The notes beneath the pieces were generated by a model, which was given only the letters and a program-made list of their open reading frames with translations, was not told where the DNA came from and ran no database searches. From Rana temporaria (Eukaryota; Chordata; Amphibia; Anura; Ranidae): a stretch of DNA of 64,000 nt. Every line of letters starts with the position of its first letter. Within the stretch, counting starts at the first letter, position 1. The position numbers and the translations under genes are program-made. The stretch covers positions 523,376,398 to 523,440,397 of the forward strand of contig NC_053490.1 in assembly GCF_905171775.1 (NCBI RefSeq). Reading direction: 5' to 3'. This document shows positions 1 through 10,865 of this stretch, in pieces.

Positions 1-108
1 CGAATTCGTTGAGGATTCGAAACAAAGCCAGGTAAGTTACAGCAGTGTAGCGTATCTTAGATACGCTACGCTCGGCGCAATAATGCGCCATTGTACGAGG
101 ATCTACCC
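1..108. mobile_element. Right end of a Harbinger-like MITE (family R), cut by the window edge
   Basis: The sequence matches the right end of the fuller copy at 13282-13939: it has the same gaggattcga block, a short palindrome with gtatcttagatacg at its core, and a decayed end reading ggatctaccc. The rest lies left of the window. It interrupts the piggyBac-type MITE that resumes at about 109. Confidence 0.55.
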
Positions 109-1415
109 CTCTGTGTTTACAAGTTAAAAACAATTTTTTTTGCTAGAAAAATACTTGGAACCCCCAAACATTATAATTTTTTTTTCTAACACCCTAGAGA
201 ATAAAATGGCGGTCATTGCAATACTTTTTGTCACACCGTATTTGCGCAGCGGTCTTACAAGCGCACTTTTTTGGGAAAAAATTCACTTTTTTTAATTAAA
301 AAATAAGACAACAGTAAAGTTAGCCAAATTTTTTTTTATATTGTGAAAGATAATGTTACGCCGAGTAAATTGATACCCAACATGTCACGCTTCAAAATTG
401 CGCCCACTCGTGGAATGGCGTCAAACTTTTACCCTTAAAAATCTCCATAGGCGACGTTTAAAAACTTCTACAGGTTGCATGTTTTGAGTTACAGAGGAGG
501 TCTAGGGCTAGAATTATTGCTCTCGCTCTAACGATCGCGGCGATACCTCACATGTGTGGTTTCAACACCGTTTTCATATGCGGGCGCTTCTGCGCATGAC
601 CCATGTAAACATCCCTTGTAATAGAAAAAAAGCATGACAGGTCCTTTTTAATGTGAGATCTGGGGATTTAAATGCAATAAAAAAAAAAAAATGTAATTTA
701 AAAAAATGTCCCTTTAACCACTTGAGAGCCGCGCTATAGACAAAAGACGTCCACAGCGCGGCTCTCAACTGCCGGGTGGACGTCCTGCTATTTACATTCC
801 CCGTACGTGCCGCCGAGGGCGTGCAGCGGGGGAAAACTGTGCCCGCCGTGTCACCTGATGCCGATGCGCGTGCCTGGCGGCCGCGATGTCCGCCTGGTAC
901 CCGCGATCGGCAGTGACAGAGCAGGGACGTGAAGCTCTGTGTGTAAACACACAGATCCACGTCCTGTCAGGGAGAGAGGAGACCAATGCTGTGTCCCTTG
1001 TACATAGGGACACAGATCGGTCACCTCCCCCAGTCAGTCCCCTCCCCCCACAGTAAGAATCACTCCTAGGGAACACATTTAACCTCTTCCTCGCCCCCTA
1101 GTGTTAACCCCTTCCCTGCCGGTCACATATATACAGTAATCAGTGCATATTTATAGCACTGATCGCTGTATAAATGTGAATGGTTCCAAAATAGTGTCAA
1201 ATGTGTCCGCCGCAATATCGCAGGCCTGACAAAAATCGCAGATCGCCGACATTACTAATAAAAAAATTAAAATAAAATAAAAATTCATAAATCTATCCCC
1301 TATTTTGTAGGCGCTCTAACTTTTGTGCAAACCAATCAATAGACGCTTATTGCATTTTTTTTTTACCAGAAATATGTAGAAGAATATGTATCGGCCTATA
1401 CTGAGTAAAAAAATA

Positions 1416-2105
1416 GGGCCAGATTCACGTAGGGGCGCGGCGGCGTAACGTATCGTAGATACGTTACACCGCCGCAAGTTTTCATCGCAAGTGCCTGATT
1501 CACCAAGCACTTGCGATGAAAACCTACGCCGGCGGCCTCCGGCGCAAGGCGGGCCAATTTAAATGGGCGTTTGCCATTTGAATTAGGCGCGCTCCCGCGC
1601 CGGACCTACTGCGCATGCTCCGTTTCGTAATTCCCGTCGTGCTTTGCGCGCCGTGACGTCATTTTTCCGAACGGCGACGCGCGTAGCGTAATTCCGTATT
1701 CCCGGACGGCTTACGCAAACGACGTTATTTTTTAAATTTCGACGCGGGAACGACGGCCATACTTTATACAGCAATACGATTGCTGCGTAAAGTTAAGGCA
1801 CTAAAAAAACCGACTAACTTTGCGACGGGAAACTAGACTAGCGGCGACGTAGCGAACGCGAAAATCCGTCGGGAATCGCCGTAACTCCTAATTTGCATAC
1901 CCGACGCTGGTTTACAACGCAAACTCCCCCCAGCGGCGGCCGCGGTACTGCATCTTAAGATTCAACAGTGTAAAACAATTACACCTGTCGGAACTTCTGG
2001 CTATCTATGCGTAACTGATTCTATGAATCAGTCGCATACATAGAAACAGAGATACGACGGCGTATCAGCAGATACGCCGTCGTATCTCTTTGGTGAATCT
2101 GACCC
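1416..2105. mobile_element. Harbinger-like MITE R1
   Basis: A 690-bp element with inverted ends gggccagattcac and gtgaatctgaccc, palindromic blocks built on gatacgccgtcgtatc just inside the ends, and a possible 3-bp target duplication ATA on both sides. It has no coding sequence. The superfamily is inferred only from the 3-bp duplication and end structure, so it is tentative. Confidence 0.65.
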
Positions 2106-2162
2106 ATAGTTTAAAAAAAAAAATTTGGGATATTTATTGTAACAAAAAGTAAAAAAATATTG

Positions 2163-2809
2163 GGGTAGACTCAGGTAGATTTGGGCGGGCGTAGCATATC
2201 TCAGATACACTACGCCGCCGTAAGTTAGAGCAGCAGGTCCTGTATTCACAAAGAAGTTGCGCTGTAACTTATGGCGGCGCAGTGTAACTGGGCCGGCGTT
2301 AGCCCGCCTAATTCAAAATAGGCTGGTGGACGTATCCCAGTGCGCATGCTCCAAAATTACGTTGGCAAATCATTGTGCTTTCGACGTGAACGTAAATTAC
2401 GCCCAGCCCCATTGACGGACGATTTACGCAAACGACGAAAAATTTGACGTGGTTCTCGACGTCCATACTTAACATTGGCTGCGCCATCTTTTTGGTGGTT
2501 TATCTTTACGCCTGAAAACCCCTTACGTAAACGGCGTATCTTTACTGCGACGGCCGGGCGTACGTTCCTGAGAAGGCGTATCTAGCTGATTTACATATTC
2601 TAGGCGTAAATCAGCGTACACGCCCCTAGCGGCCAGCGTAAATATGCAGTTAAGATACGACGGCATAGGAGACTTACGCCGGTCGTACCTTAGCAACATT
2701 TAAGCGTATCTCAGTTTGAGCATACGCTTAAAGTAGCGACGGCGAGGATTCGCACTTACGACGGCGTATCTACTGATACGCCCGTCGTAAGTCTTTATGA
2801 ATCTGGCCC
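2163..2809. mobile_element. Harbinger-like MITE R2, diverged
   Basis: A second member of family R inserted in MITE A. The right end, gaatctggccc, and the inner palindromes match R1; the left end is decayed. The target duplication is unclear. Confidence 0.55.
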
Positions 2810-3208
2810 AAAGTGTTTTTTTCAAAATTTTCTGTCTTTTTTAGTTTATAGCGCAAAAAATAAAAACCGCAGAGGTGATCAAATACCACCAAAAGAAAGC
2901 TCTATTTGTGGAAAAAAAATGATAAAAATATAATTTGGGTACAGGGTTGTATGACCGCGCAATTGTCATTCGAAATGCGTCAGCGCTGAAAGTTGAAAAT
3001 TGGTCTGGGCAGGAAGGGGGTTTAAGTGCCCGGTAAGGAAGTGGTTAAGATGTATGGGCGGAAGTGACGTGTTGACTTTTATCTTGTAGAGGACCGCCCG
3101 CTGAAGAAGAGAATACCGGGGTTATGGTGGCTAGCTGCTACCATAACAACGGTACTCCTCTTCAAAGTCATCACATAAAACTGTGGCGGGCGGTCCGTAA
3201 GTGGTTAA

Positions 3209-3524
3209 TGCATTAAGGTGAAAAAACACCTTGCAGTGTCCGGCCCCCACCCCCGTTTTACTTACCTGAGCTCCGAATTTCCGTTGGGCGCGATCCCACG
3301 TCACTCCCTCCACGGGTTCTCGGCTCTTCAGTGGATAGATTGATAGCAGCGCAGCCATTGGCTCCTGCTGCTGTCAATCAAATCCAATGACGTGAGTGCC
3401 AGGGGCGGGGCCGAGACATACACACAGCGTCTATGGATGCCGAGTGTATGAAAAAAAAGGGGGTGGGGGTGGAAAGAACGGGGAACAAGGACAAGTCCCA
3501 GAGAAGATGGCTTACTTACGTGCA
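3209..3524. repeat. Unclassified interspersed repeat between two TTAA sites
   Basis: About 316 bp lying between MITE I and MITE B. It starts tgcattaaggtgaaaaaacac and ends tacgtgca before a TTAA. The start looks like a transposon end, but I could not pair it with an inverted partner. Confidence 0.35.
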
Positions 3525-3528
3525 TTAA

Positions 3529-4706
3529 CCACTTGCCGCCCGCCAATGACACATTGACGTCGGCAAAGTGGTTGTAGAATCCTGACTGGACGTCATATGA
3601 CGTCCTCAGGATTCTGAGCCGCTGCGCGCCCCCCGGGGGCGCGCATCGCGGCGTTCGTTGTTGCAGGGTGTCAGTCTGACACCCCGCAACACCGATCAAG
3701 GTAAAGAGTCTCTCACGGAGACTCTTTACCACGTGATCAGCCGTGTCCAATCACGGCTGATCACGATGTAAACAGGAAAAGCCGGTAATCGGCTTTTCCT
3801 CACTCGCGTCTGTCAGCCGCGAGTAGAGGAGAGCCGATCGGCTGCTCCTGTGACAGGGGGAATTTGTGCTGATCGATAATCAGCATAGCCCCCCCGAGGA
3901 TGCCCACTGGACCACCAGGGATGCCCACTGGACCACCAGGGATTAAAAAAATAAAAATAAAGGTATGTCACCCTAGACCACCAGGGATGAGGACACAAAA
4001 AATGGATGCCAATCAGTGCCGCAATGGATGCCAATCAGTGCCCACAATGGGCATCACTGATTGGCAGGCATTGTTTGGCACTGATTGGCATCCATTAGTA
4101 AAACACATACAATAGTGCCCATCTATGCCCATCCGTGCCACCTATCAGTGCCCATCCGTGCCGCCTATCAGTGTCCATCCGTCCCGCCTATCCGTGCCAC
4201 CTATCTGTGCCCATCTGTGCCACCTATCCGTGCCCATCCGTGCCGCCTATCCAAGCCCATCCATGCCGCCTATCCTTGCCGCCTATCAGTGCCTATCCGT
4301 GCTGCCCATCAGTGCCGCATATTAGTGCCCATCAATGCCACCACATCAGTGCCACCTCATTGGTGCCCATCAGTGCCGCCTTATCAGTGCCCGTCAGTGC
4401 AGTACCATCAGTGCCCATCAGTGAAGGAGAAAACGTACTTATTTACAATGTTTTATAATAGAAACAAAAAAAACGTTTTTTTTTCAAAATTTTCGGTCAT
4501 TTTTTATTTTTTTTTGCAGAAAATAAATATCCCAGAGGTGATCAAATACCACCAAAAGAAAGCTCTATTTGTGGGCACAAAATGATAAAAATGTAGTTTG
4601 GGTACAGTGTAGCGCGACCGCGCAATTGTCATTCAAAGTGCAACAGCGCTGAAAGCTAAAAATTGGTCTGGTCGGGAAGGTGTATAAGTGCCCGGTATGG
4701 AAGTGG
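3529..4706. mobile_element. piggyBac-type MITE B, TTAA-flanked
   Basis: It is flanked by TTAA at 3525-3528 and 4707-4710 with ends ccacttgcc and ggaagtgg. It carries the recurrent block caaataccaccaaaagaaag near its right end and an internal simple repeat at 4110-4425. No coding sequence. Confidence 0.8.
4110..4425 (+). repeat. Degenerate short tandem repeat of cagtgcccatc type
   Basis: A run of diverged 10-23 bp units such as cagtgcccatc and gtgccgcctat. A related array sits at 29500-29785 in MITE F, so the repeat belongs to this MITE subfamily. It makes three frames open on the plus strand, which should not be read as genes. Confidence 0.75.
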
Positions 4707-4710
4707 TTAA

Positions 4711-4986
4711 TAAAGGGTATGGCGGGAAGGACCTCACTCCTCAGTACAGCTCCCCAGTAATCTCTTCCCCTCTTCCGAAAATACAAATGAGTCCCAAGAA
4801 GACCACGTTTTAGTATATTGTTCCCTTCTATCTTGAGCAGTAAGCACCAGGGCTTTTTTTTTTCTCAAACAATAGTTGCTGGAACTTAACCACGAACCCA
4901 CTAAACTCCTCCCCCCCACACACACCCTCCAAATCACATCAAATAGTGGGTGTGGTCAGTCAAATTTCACAAACAGTAGGAGGGTC
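4711..4986. other. Interval with a possible hAT end
   Basis: Bases from about 4848 begin cagggctttttttt, a hAT-like terminus, but no inverted partner is found before MITE J starts. Nothing else is recognised. Confidence 0.25.
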
Positions 4987-5375
4987 TTAACCACTTGCCA
5001 TCCCTGCAATTGTAAATTGACGGCCACAAGGTGGCTCTACAATGGCGGGAGGACGTCATACGACGTCCTCGGGCCTCCCGAGCCACTGGGGGGCGCGCGG
5101 CCGGTGCTCGGGTGCCGATGCGCGTGCCTGGCGGCCACGATGTCCGCCAGGTACCCGCGATCGGCAGTTACAGAGCCACGCACAGTAAACACAGAGATCC
5201 ACGTCCTGTCATGGAGAGGAGACCAATGGTGTGTCCCTTGTACGATCGGTCACCTCCCCCAGTCAGTCCCCTCCCCCCCACAGTAAGAATCACCTAGCAG
5301 GGCACACATTTAACCCCTTGATCACCCCCTAGTGGTTAACCCCTTCCCTGCCAGTCACATTTATACAGTAATCAC

Positions 5376-6781
5376 CAGGGCCGATCCTAGGGTCACAGGC
5401 GCCTGGTGCAGAAATATTTCTGGCACCCCCGCATGGGTGTGGTCATTTTACTAACTCCTCCCCTTTACAAATGTTTCTATGGCAATGACTCAACCACAGA
5501 GATGCTCCCCCACAAAGTCTTCATTACCCTGGGATCCTTACATGATCTCTTAACAATAAACAAAATACAGGAAGAGAGGCAGAGTACTTTATTGGGACCT
5601 GGAGGGGGGCCTCTCTGATGGACACAGAGAGGGCTAATGTTAGAAAGACCCCCAGACATACTACAGACATGATACAGGAGATGGTCAGAGACTGCAGACA
5701 TGATACAGGAGATGGTCAGAGACCACAGACATAGTACAGGAGACGGTCAGAGACTGCAGATGTGGTACAGGAGACAGTCAGAGACTGCAGACGTGGTACA
5801 GGAGACGGTCAGAGACTGCAGACGTGGTACAGGAGACGGTCAGAGACTGCAGACATGGTACAGGAGACAGTCAGAGACTGCAGACATAGTACAGGAGACG
5901 GTCAGAGACTGCAGACGTGGTACAGGAGACGGTCAGAGACTGCAGACGTGGTACAGGAGACAGTCAGAGACTGCAGACATAGTACAGGAGACGGTCAGAG
6001 ACTGCAGACATGATACAGGAGACGGTCAGAGACTGCAGACATAGTACAGGAGATGGTCAGAGACTGCAGACGTGGTACAGGAGACGGTCAGAGACTGCAG
6101 ACGTAGTACAGGAGGCGGTCAGAGACTGCAGACGTAGTACAGGAGACGGTCAGAGACTGCAGACATAGTACAGGAGATGGTCAGAGACTGCAGACGTGGT
6201 ACAGGAGACGGTCAGAGACTGCAGACGTGGTACAGAAGACGGTCAGGGACTGGGCAGGGTGCACAGGGTGCTTTTCACCCATGCGCCTGCAGAGGTGGGG
6301 GTGCCGAAGTGGCAGAGTTCTCCCCTCCCTCCTTCTCTCCTTGTTTGTGTCCATCCAGAACTGAGCATAGGTGTGTGTCCGTCCAGAACTGATGTGTCTC
6401 TGACCATCTCCTGTACTATGTCTGCAGTCTCTGACCATCTCCTGCAGACATAGTACAGGAGACGGTCAGAGACTGCAGACATGGTACAGGAGACGGTCAG
6501 AGACTGCAGACATAGTACAGGAGATGGTCAGAGACTGCAGACGTGGTACAGGAGACAGTCAGAGACTGCAGACGTGGTACAGGAGACGGTCAGAGACTGC
6601 AGACGTAGTACAGGAGATGGTCAGAGACTGCAGACATAGTACAGGAGATGGTCAGAGACACATCAGTTCTGGACGGACACAAACAAAGAGAGAAGGAGGG
6701 AACTCTGCCACTTCGGCGCCCCCACCTCTGCAGGCGCCTGGGTGCAAAGCACCCTGTGCACCCTGCCTAGGATCGGCCCTG
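5376..6781. mobile_element. hAT-type MITE with 8-bp target duplication and internal minisatellite
   Basis: The inverted ends are cagggccgatcctagg and cctaggatcggccctg. The flanks gtaatcac (5368-5375) and gtaatcag (6782-6789) form an 8-bp duplication with one mismatch. The uninterrupted target is visible in MITE A (gtaatcagtgca, near 1137). The interior is mostly a 31-bp minisatellite with a partly inverted stretch. No transposase. Confidence 0.85.
5655..6655. repeat. 31-bp minisatellite with an inverted segment
   Basis: Units such as agactgcagac followed by gtggtacaggagacggtc repeat every 31 bp at 5655-6250 and again at 6444-6655. Between them, 6254-6443 is an inverted partial copy of the element's own right part: it carries the cagggtgcacagggtgc block and repeat units in reverse complement, so 6396-6490 folds into a hairpin. 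Confidence 0.85.
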
Positions 6782-7055
6782 GTAATCAGTGCATGTTTAT
6801 AGCACTGTTCGCTGGGTAAATGTGAATGGTCCCAAAATAGTGTCAAAAGTGTCTGATGTGTCCGCCGCAATATCGCAGTCCTGACAAAAATTGCAGATAA
6901 CCACCATTACTAGTAAAAAAAAATCATAATTCTATCTCCTATTTTGTAGTCGCTATAACTTTTGAGCAAACCAAATCGATAAACGCTTATTCCGATTTTT
7001 TTTTTTACCAAAAATATGTAGAAGAATACGTATCGGCCTAAACTGAGGAAAGAAA

Positions 7056-7571
7056 TAGTTTTGATTTGCAAGCAAACTTTTTTTTTAAATTCTGACTCAG
7101 TTTGCGAGTGTTGACTCGCAAGACGAGCAGAATTCAAGCTAAATAGGCCTGCAGTACCTCATTTGGCCTGAGGTACGGGGGCGCAGGAGCCGAGAAAAGC
7201 CAATCATTGGCCTGCAGTACCTAATTTGGCCTGAGGTACGGGGGCGCAGAAGCCAAGCAGAGCCGAAAATAGGCCTGCAGTACCTCATTTGGCCTGAGGT
7301 ACGAGGGAGCAGGAGCTGAAAAAAAGCCGAACATTGGCCTGCAGTACCTCATTTGCCGAAGTGTCCTCGGGCCTTTTCGGGACGTTTTCGGTGCTCTCTG
7401 GCGCCCCCCACATCTGGCCTCATTTGGTATTGCATCCCATTGAAGTCAATGTGGAACAAATTATGTTCGTTTCCATTGACTTCAATGGGAAAACTCGCTT
7501 TGATATGCGAGTGCTTTGGATTACAAGCCTTGTCCTGTAACGGATTATACTCGTAATCTGAGGTTCCACTG
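7056..7571. mobile_element. Repeat ending in a CAGTGGAACC-type transposon terminus
   Basis: The right end reads gattacaagc ... aatctgaggttccactg, the reverse complement of a cagtggaacctcagatt terminus of hAT type. A clear left terminus is missing. It contains a 63-bp tandem repeat and a cattgaagtcaatg palindrome. No transposase coding was recognised. Confidence 0.5.
7146..7365 (+). repeat. 63-bp tandem repeat, about 3.5 copies
   Basis: The block ggcctgcagtacct starts at 7146, 7209, 7272 and 7336, giving periods of 63, 63 and 64 bp. Confidence 0.85.
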
Positions 7572-7719
7572 TAGTTGGACTTGGACTGCGAATCATAAGC
7601 TTTTTTTAATATCATGGTATCTCCGTGGTACCTGGGGTGCAAAATAGTCTAGCACCCACCCTGCTTGTGAGCGTGTCACTGACACCCCCCAGAGTGGGCT
7701 CACACTATTTATTCATAGT

Positions 7720-8431
7720 GGGCTGGATTCAGATACATTAGCGTATCTGTCCGCCCGGCGTAACGTATCTAAGATACATTACGCCGCTCTAACTTTTGGC
7801 GCGAGTTCTTTATTCAGAAAGAACTTGCGCCCTTAGTTACGGCGGCGTAGCGTATGTGTTGGGGCGTAAGGCCGCATAATTCAAATGGGGATGTAGGGGG
7901 CGTGTTTTATTTGAATTTGTGTTGACCCCGCGTTTTTTACGTTTTGTTTGAACAGCGCATGCGCCGTCCGTAAAATATCCCAGTGTGCATTGCTGTAAAA
8001 TGATGTCGCAAGGACGTCATTGGTTTTCGACGTGAACGTAAATTACGTCCAAACGACGTAAAATTTCAAAACTCTGCGTGGGAACGAAGGCCATACTTAA
8101 CATTAGCTACCCCTCATATAGCAGGGGTAACTATACGCTGGAAAAAGCAGAACGCAAACGACGTAAAAAAAAAGCGGCCGTTCGTTTCTGAATCGACGTA
8201 AATCCTCATTTGCATATTCCTTGCATAAAAATACGGAAGCGCCACCTAGCAGCCAGCCTGGAATGGCAGCCTAAGATCCGACGGTGTAAGTCACTTACAC
8301 CTGTCGGATCTTAGGGATATCTATGCGGAACCTGATTCTATGAATCAGGCGCATAGATACGACCGGCCGAACTCAGAGATACGACGGTGTATCAGGAGAT
8401 ACGCCGTCGTATCTCTATCTGAATCTGGCCC
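7720..8431. mobile_element. Harbinger-like MITE R3
   Basis: The inverted ends are gggctggattcag and ctgaatctggccc, with inner gatacgccgtcgtatc palindromes and the acgtaaattacg block shared with family R. No clear target duplication and no coding sequence. Confidence 0.6.
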
Positions 8432-8445
8432 AATAAGTATATATA

Positions 8446-10089
8446 CAGTATTTCACAAAAGTAAGTACACCCCTCACATTTTTGTAAATATTTTATTCTA
8501 TCTTTTCATGTGACAACACTGAAGAAATGACACTTTGCTACAATGTTGTGTAGTGAGTGTACAGCTTGTATAACAGTGTAAATTTACTGTCCCCTCAAAA
8601 TAACTCAACACACAGCCATTAATGTCTAAACCGCTGGCAACAAAAGTGAGTACACCCCTAAGTGAAAATTTCCAAATTGGGCCCAAAGTGTCAATATTTT
8701 GTGTGACCACCATTATTTCCCAGCACTGCCTTAACCTTCTTGGGCATGGAGTTCACCAGAGCTTCACAGGTTGTCACTGGAGTCCTCTTCCACTCCTCCA
8801 TGACGACATCACTTTGCTGGTGGATGTTAGAGATCTTGCGCTCCTCCACCTTCCGTTTGGGAATGTCCCACAGATGATCAATAGGGTTTAGGTCTGGAGA
8901 CATGCTTGGCCAGTCCATCACCTTTACCCCCAGCTTCTTTAGCAAGGCAGTGGTCATCTTGGAGGTGTGTTTGGGGTCGTTATGTTGGAATATTGCCCTG
9001 CGGTCCAGTCTCTAAAGGGAGGGGATCATGCTCTGCTTCAGTATGTCACATTACTGTTGGCATTCATGGTCCCCTCAATGATCTGTAGCTTCCCAGTGCC
9101 GCCAGCAATATGCATGCAGCCCCAGACCATGACACTCCCACCACCATGCTTGACTGTAGGCAAGACACACTTGTCTTTGTGCTCCTCACCTGGTTGCCGC
9201 CACACACGCCTGACACCATCTGAGCCAAATAGGTTTATCTTGGTCTCATCAGACCACAGAACACGGTTCCAGTAATCCATGTCCTTAGTCTGCTTGTCTT
9301 CAGCAAACAGTTTGCAGGCTTTATTGTGCATCATCTTTAGAAGAGGCTTCCTTCTGGGACAACAACCATGCAGACCAATTTGATGCAGTGTGCGGCATAT
9401 GGTCTGAGCACTGACAGGCTGACCCCCCACCCCTTCAATCTCTGCAGCAATGCTGGCAGCACTCATATGTCTATTTCCCAAAGACAACCTCTGGATATGA
9501 CGCTGAGCATGTGACCTCAACTTCTTTGGTGGACCATGGTGAGGCCTGTTCAGAGTGGAACCCGTCCTGATATACCGCTGTATGGTCTTGGCCACCGTGC
9601 TGCAGCTCAGTTTCAGGGTCTTGTCAATCTTCTTATAGCCTAGGCCATCTTTATGTAGAGCAACAATTCTTTTTTTTTCAGATCCTCAGAGAGTTCTTTG
9701 CCATGAGGTGGTGCCATGTTGAACTTGCAGTGACCAGTATGAGAGAGTGAGAACGATAACACCAAATTTAACACACCTGCTCCCCATTCACAGCTGAGAC
9801 CTTGTAACACTAACGAGTCACATGACACCAGGGAGGGAAAATGGCTAATTGGGCCCAATTTGGACATTTTCACTTAGGGGTGTACTCACTTTTGTTGCCA
9901 GCAGTTTAGACATTAATGGCTGTGTGTTGAGTTATTTTGAGGGGACAGCAAATGTACACTGTTATACAAGCTGTACACTCACTACACAACATTGTAGGAA
10001 AGTGTCATTTCTTCAGTGTTGTCACATGAAATGATAGAAGAAAATATTTCCAAAAATGTGAGGGGTGTACTCACTTTTGTGAGATAGTG
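8446..10089. mobile_element. Tc1-type transposon with inverted repeats of about 240 bp
   Basis: The left end (8446-8690) begins cagtatttcacaaaagt and the right end (about 9845-10089) is its reverse complement with few changes. The subterminal signal gtgagtacacccct recurs inside each repeat. The left flank is TA. Both arms carry acaacattgtag-like and gctgtacactcac-like blocks, so the arms are well conserved although the gene between them is broken. Confidence 0.9.
8691..9717 (-). pseudogene. Tc1-family transposase, disrupted
   Basis: It encoded the cut-and-paste transposase of the surrounding element, roughly 340 residues as usual for the family. The start is placed at 9717 (MAPPHGKELSEDL), where the paired helix-turn-helix region begins. 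Visible family motifs are KTIQRYIRTGSTLNRP (DNA-binding part), LWSDETKINLFG with the first catalytic Asp, HGGGSVMVWGC, and in another frame NDPKHTS with the second Asp, then SPDLNPIDHLW. The third acidic residue of this DDE family is normally Glu in NPIEHLW and is Asp here. Frame breaks occur near 9640, near 9045 and at an in-frame stop near 9013. It is inactive as read. Confidence 0.9.
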
Positions 10090-10448
10090 TGTGTGTGTAT
10101 ATATATATATATAAATACATAAAACAGAAACAAAAGACAAAGGGACCAAGAAGTCCATCTGCCTGTTTTTTTTGTTTGTTTGTAATACATGTTTACTGTT
10201 GACTTGGCTCCCTACCTTTCAGTAAAATTATACTTTTTAAGATTAGTTTTGTACTTTCCTTCAGTTAGTTTTAGGTCATGTCCCACTGACTATATGTATA
10301 ATGAGGCCCTCTAGTGGCTCTTCTGTGACACTACATGTGAATATACCGTTCAGCTAAAACTGATTCCATACTTACCCCCAATTTCCTCTTCCTGATGCCT
10401 AACCATGGTAACATACATTTAGTCAGAGGGTGGGGCTATTTCCACCAC
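10090..10448. other. Short microsatellite followed by unrecognised sequence
   Basis: A (TG)n(TA)n run fills about 10085-10112. The rest, to the start of a MITE fragment, shows no gene or known repeat. Confidence 0.4.
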
Positions 10449-10865
10449 GAAACCGGACCATTATGCAGGTTAAGGACCTGGCCACTTTTTGCGATTCGGC
10501 ACTGCGTCGCTTTAGCTTTAACTTTAAGCTTTGACAATTGCGCGGTCGTTCGACGTGCGACGTGGCTCCCAAACAAAATCGGCGTCCTTTTTTTCCCACT
10601 AATAGAGCTTTATTTTGGTGGTATTTGATCACCTCTGCGGTTTTTATTTTTTGCGCTATAAACAAAAATAGAGCCACAATTTTGAAAAAAACCCCAATAT
10701 TTTTTACTTTTTGTTATAATAAATATCCCCCAAAAAAATCTATTTTTCCCTCAGTTTAGGCCGATACGTATTCTTCTACATATTTTTGGTACAAAAAAAA
10801 AATCGCAATAAGCGTTTATTAATTGGTTTGCGCAAAATTTATAGCGTCCACAAAATAGGGGATAG
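10449..10865. mobile_element. Left fragment of a piggyBac-type MITE
   Basis: It contains ttatgcaggttaaggacc, ggtggtatttgatcacctct and gccgatacgtattcttctac in the order seen at 41262-41660. It stops at aaaataggggatag, where LTR-element sequence starts. The matching right part is at 12502-12734. Confidence 0.65.

Larger units (their letters stand above)
718..3044. mobile_element. piggyBac-type MITE A, TTAA-flanked
   Basis: It is bounded by TTAA at 714-717 and 3045-3048, with ends ccactt and aagtgg. It contains the blocks that recur through the window: caaataccaccaaaagaaag, gtagaagaatatgtatcgg and a gcactgatcgctgta block. Two Harbinger-like MITEs are inserted inside it. Open frames here are chance. 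Confidence 0.75.
109..3204. mobile_element. piggyBac-type MITE I, interrupted by MITE A
   Basis: Bases 109-713 and 3049-3204 are two parts of one non-autonomous element of the type also present at 35699-36753 and, reversed, at 31096-32811. The right end is gtaagtgg followed by the target TTAA at 3205-3208. The left end lies beyond the window or is hidden by the MITE at 1-108. MITE A is inserted at a TTAA inside it. The piggyBac assignment rests on TTAA targets and on sequence shared with the transposase-bearing element at 48871-57583. No coding potential. Confidence 0.6.
4991..7055. mobile_element. piggyBac-type MITE J, split by a hAT MITE and truncated on the right
   Basis: It begins after TTAA at 4987-4990 with ccacttgcc and follows the order of MITE A (gcacacatttaacccc, gtaatcagtgca, gtagaagaatacgtatcgg). 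It is interrupted at 5376-6781 and ends near 7055, where another repeat takes over. No right end or TTAA was found. Confidence 0.65.
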
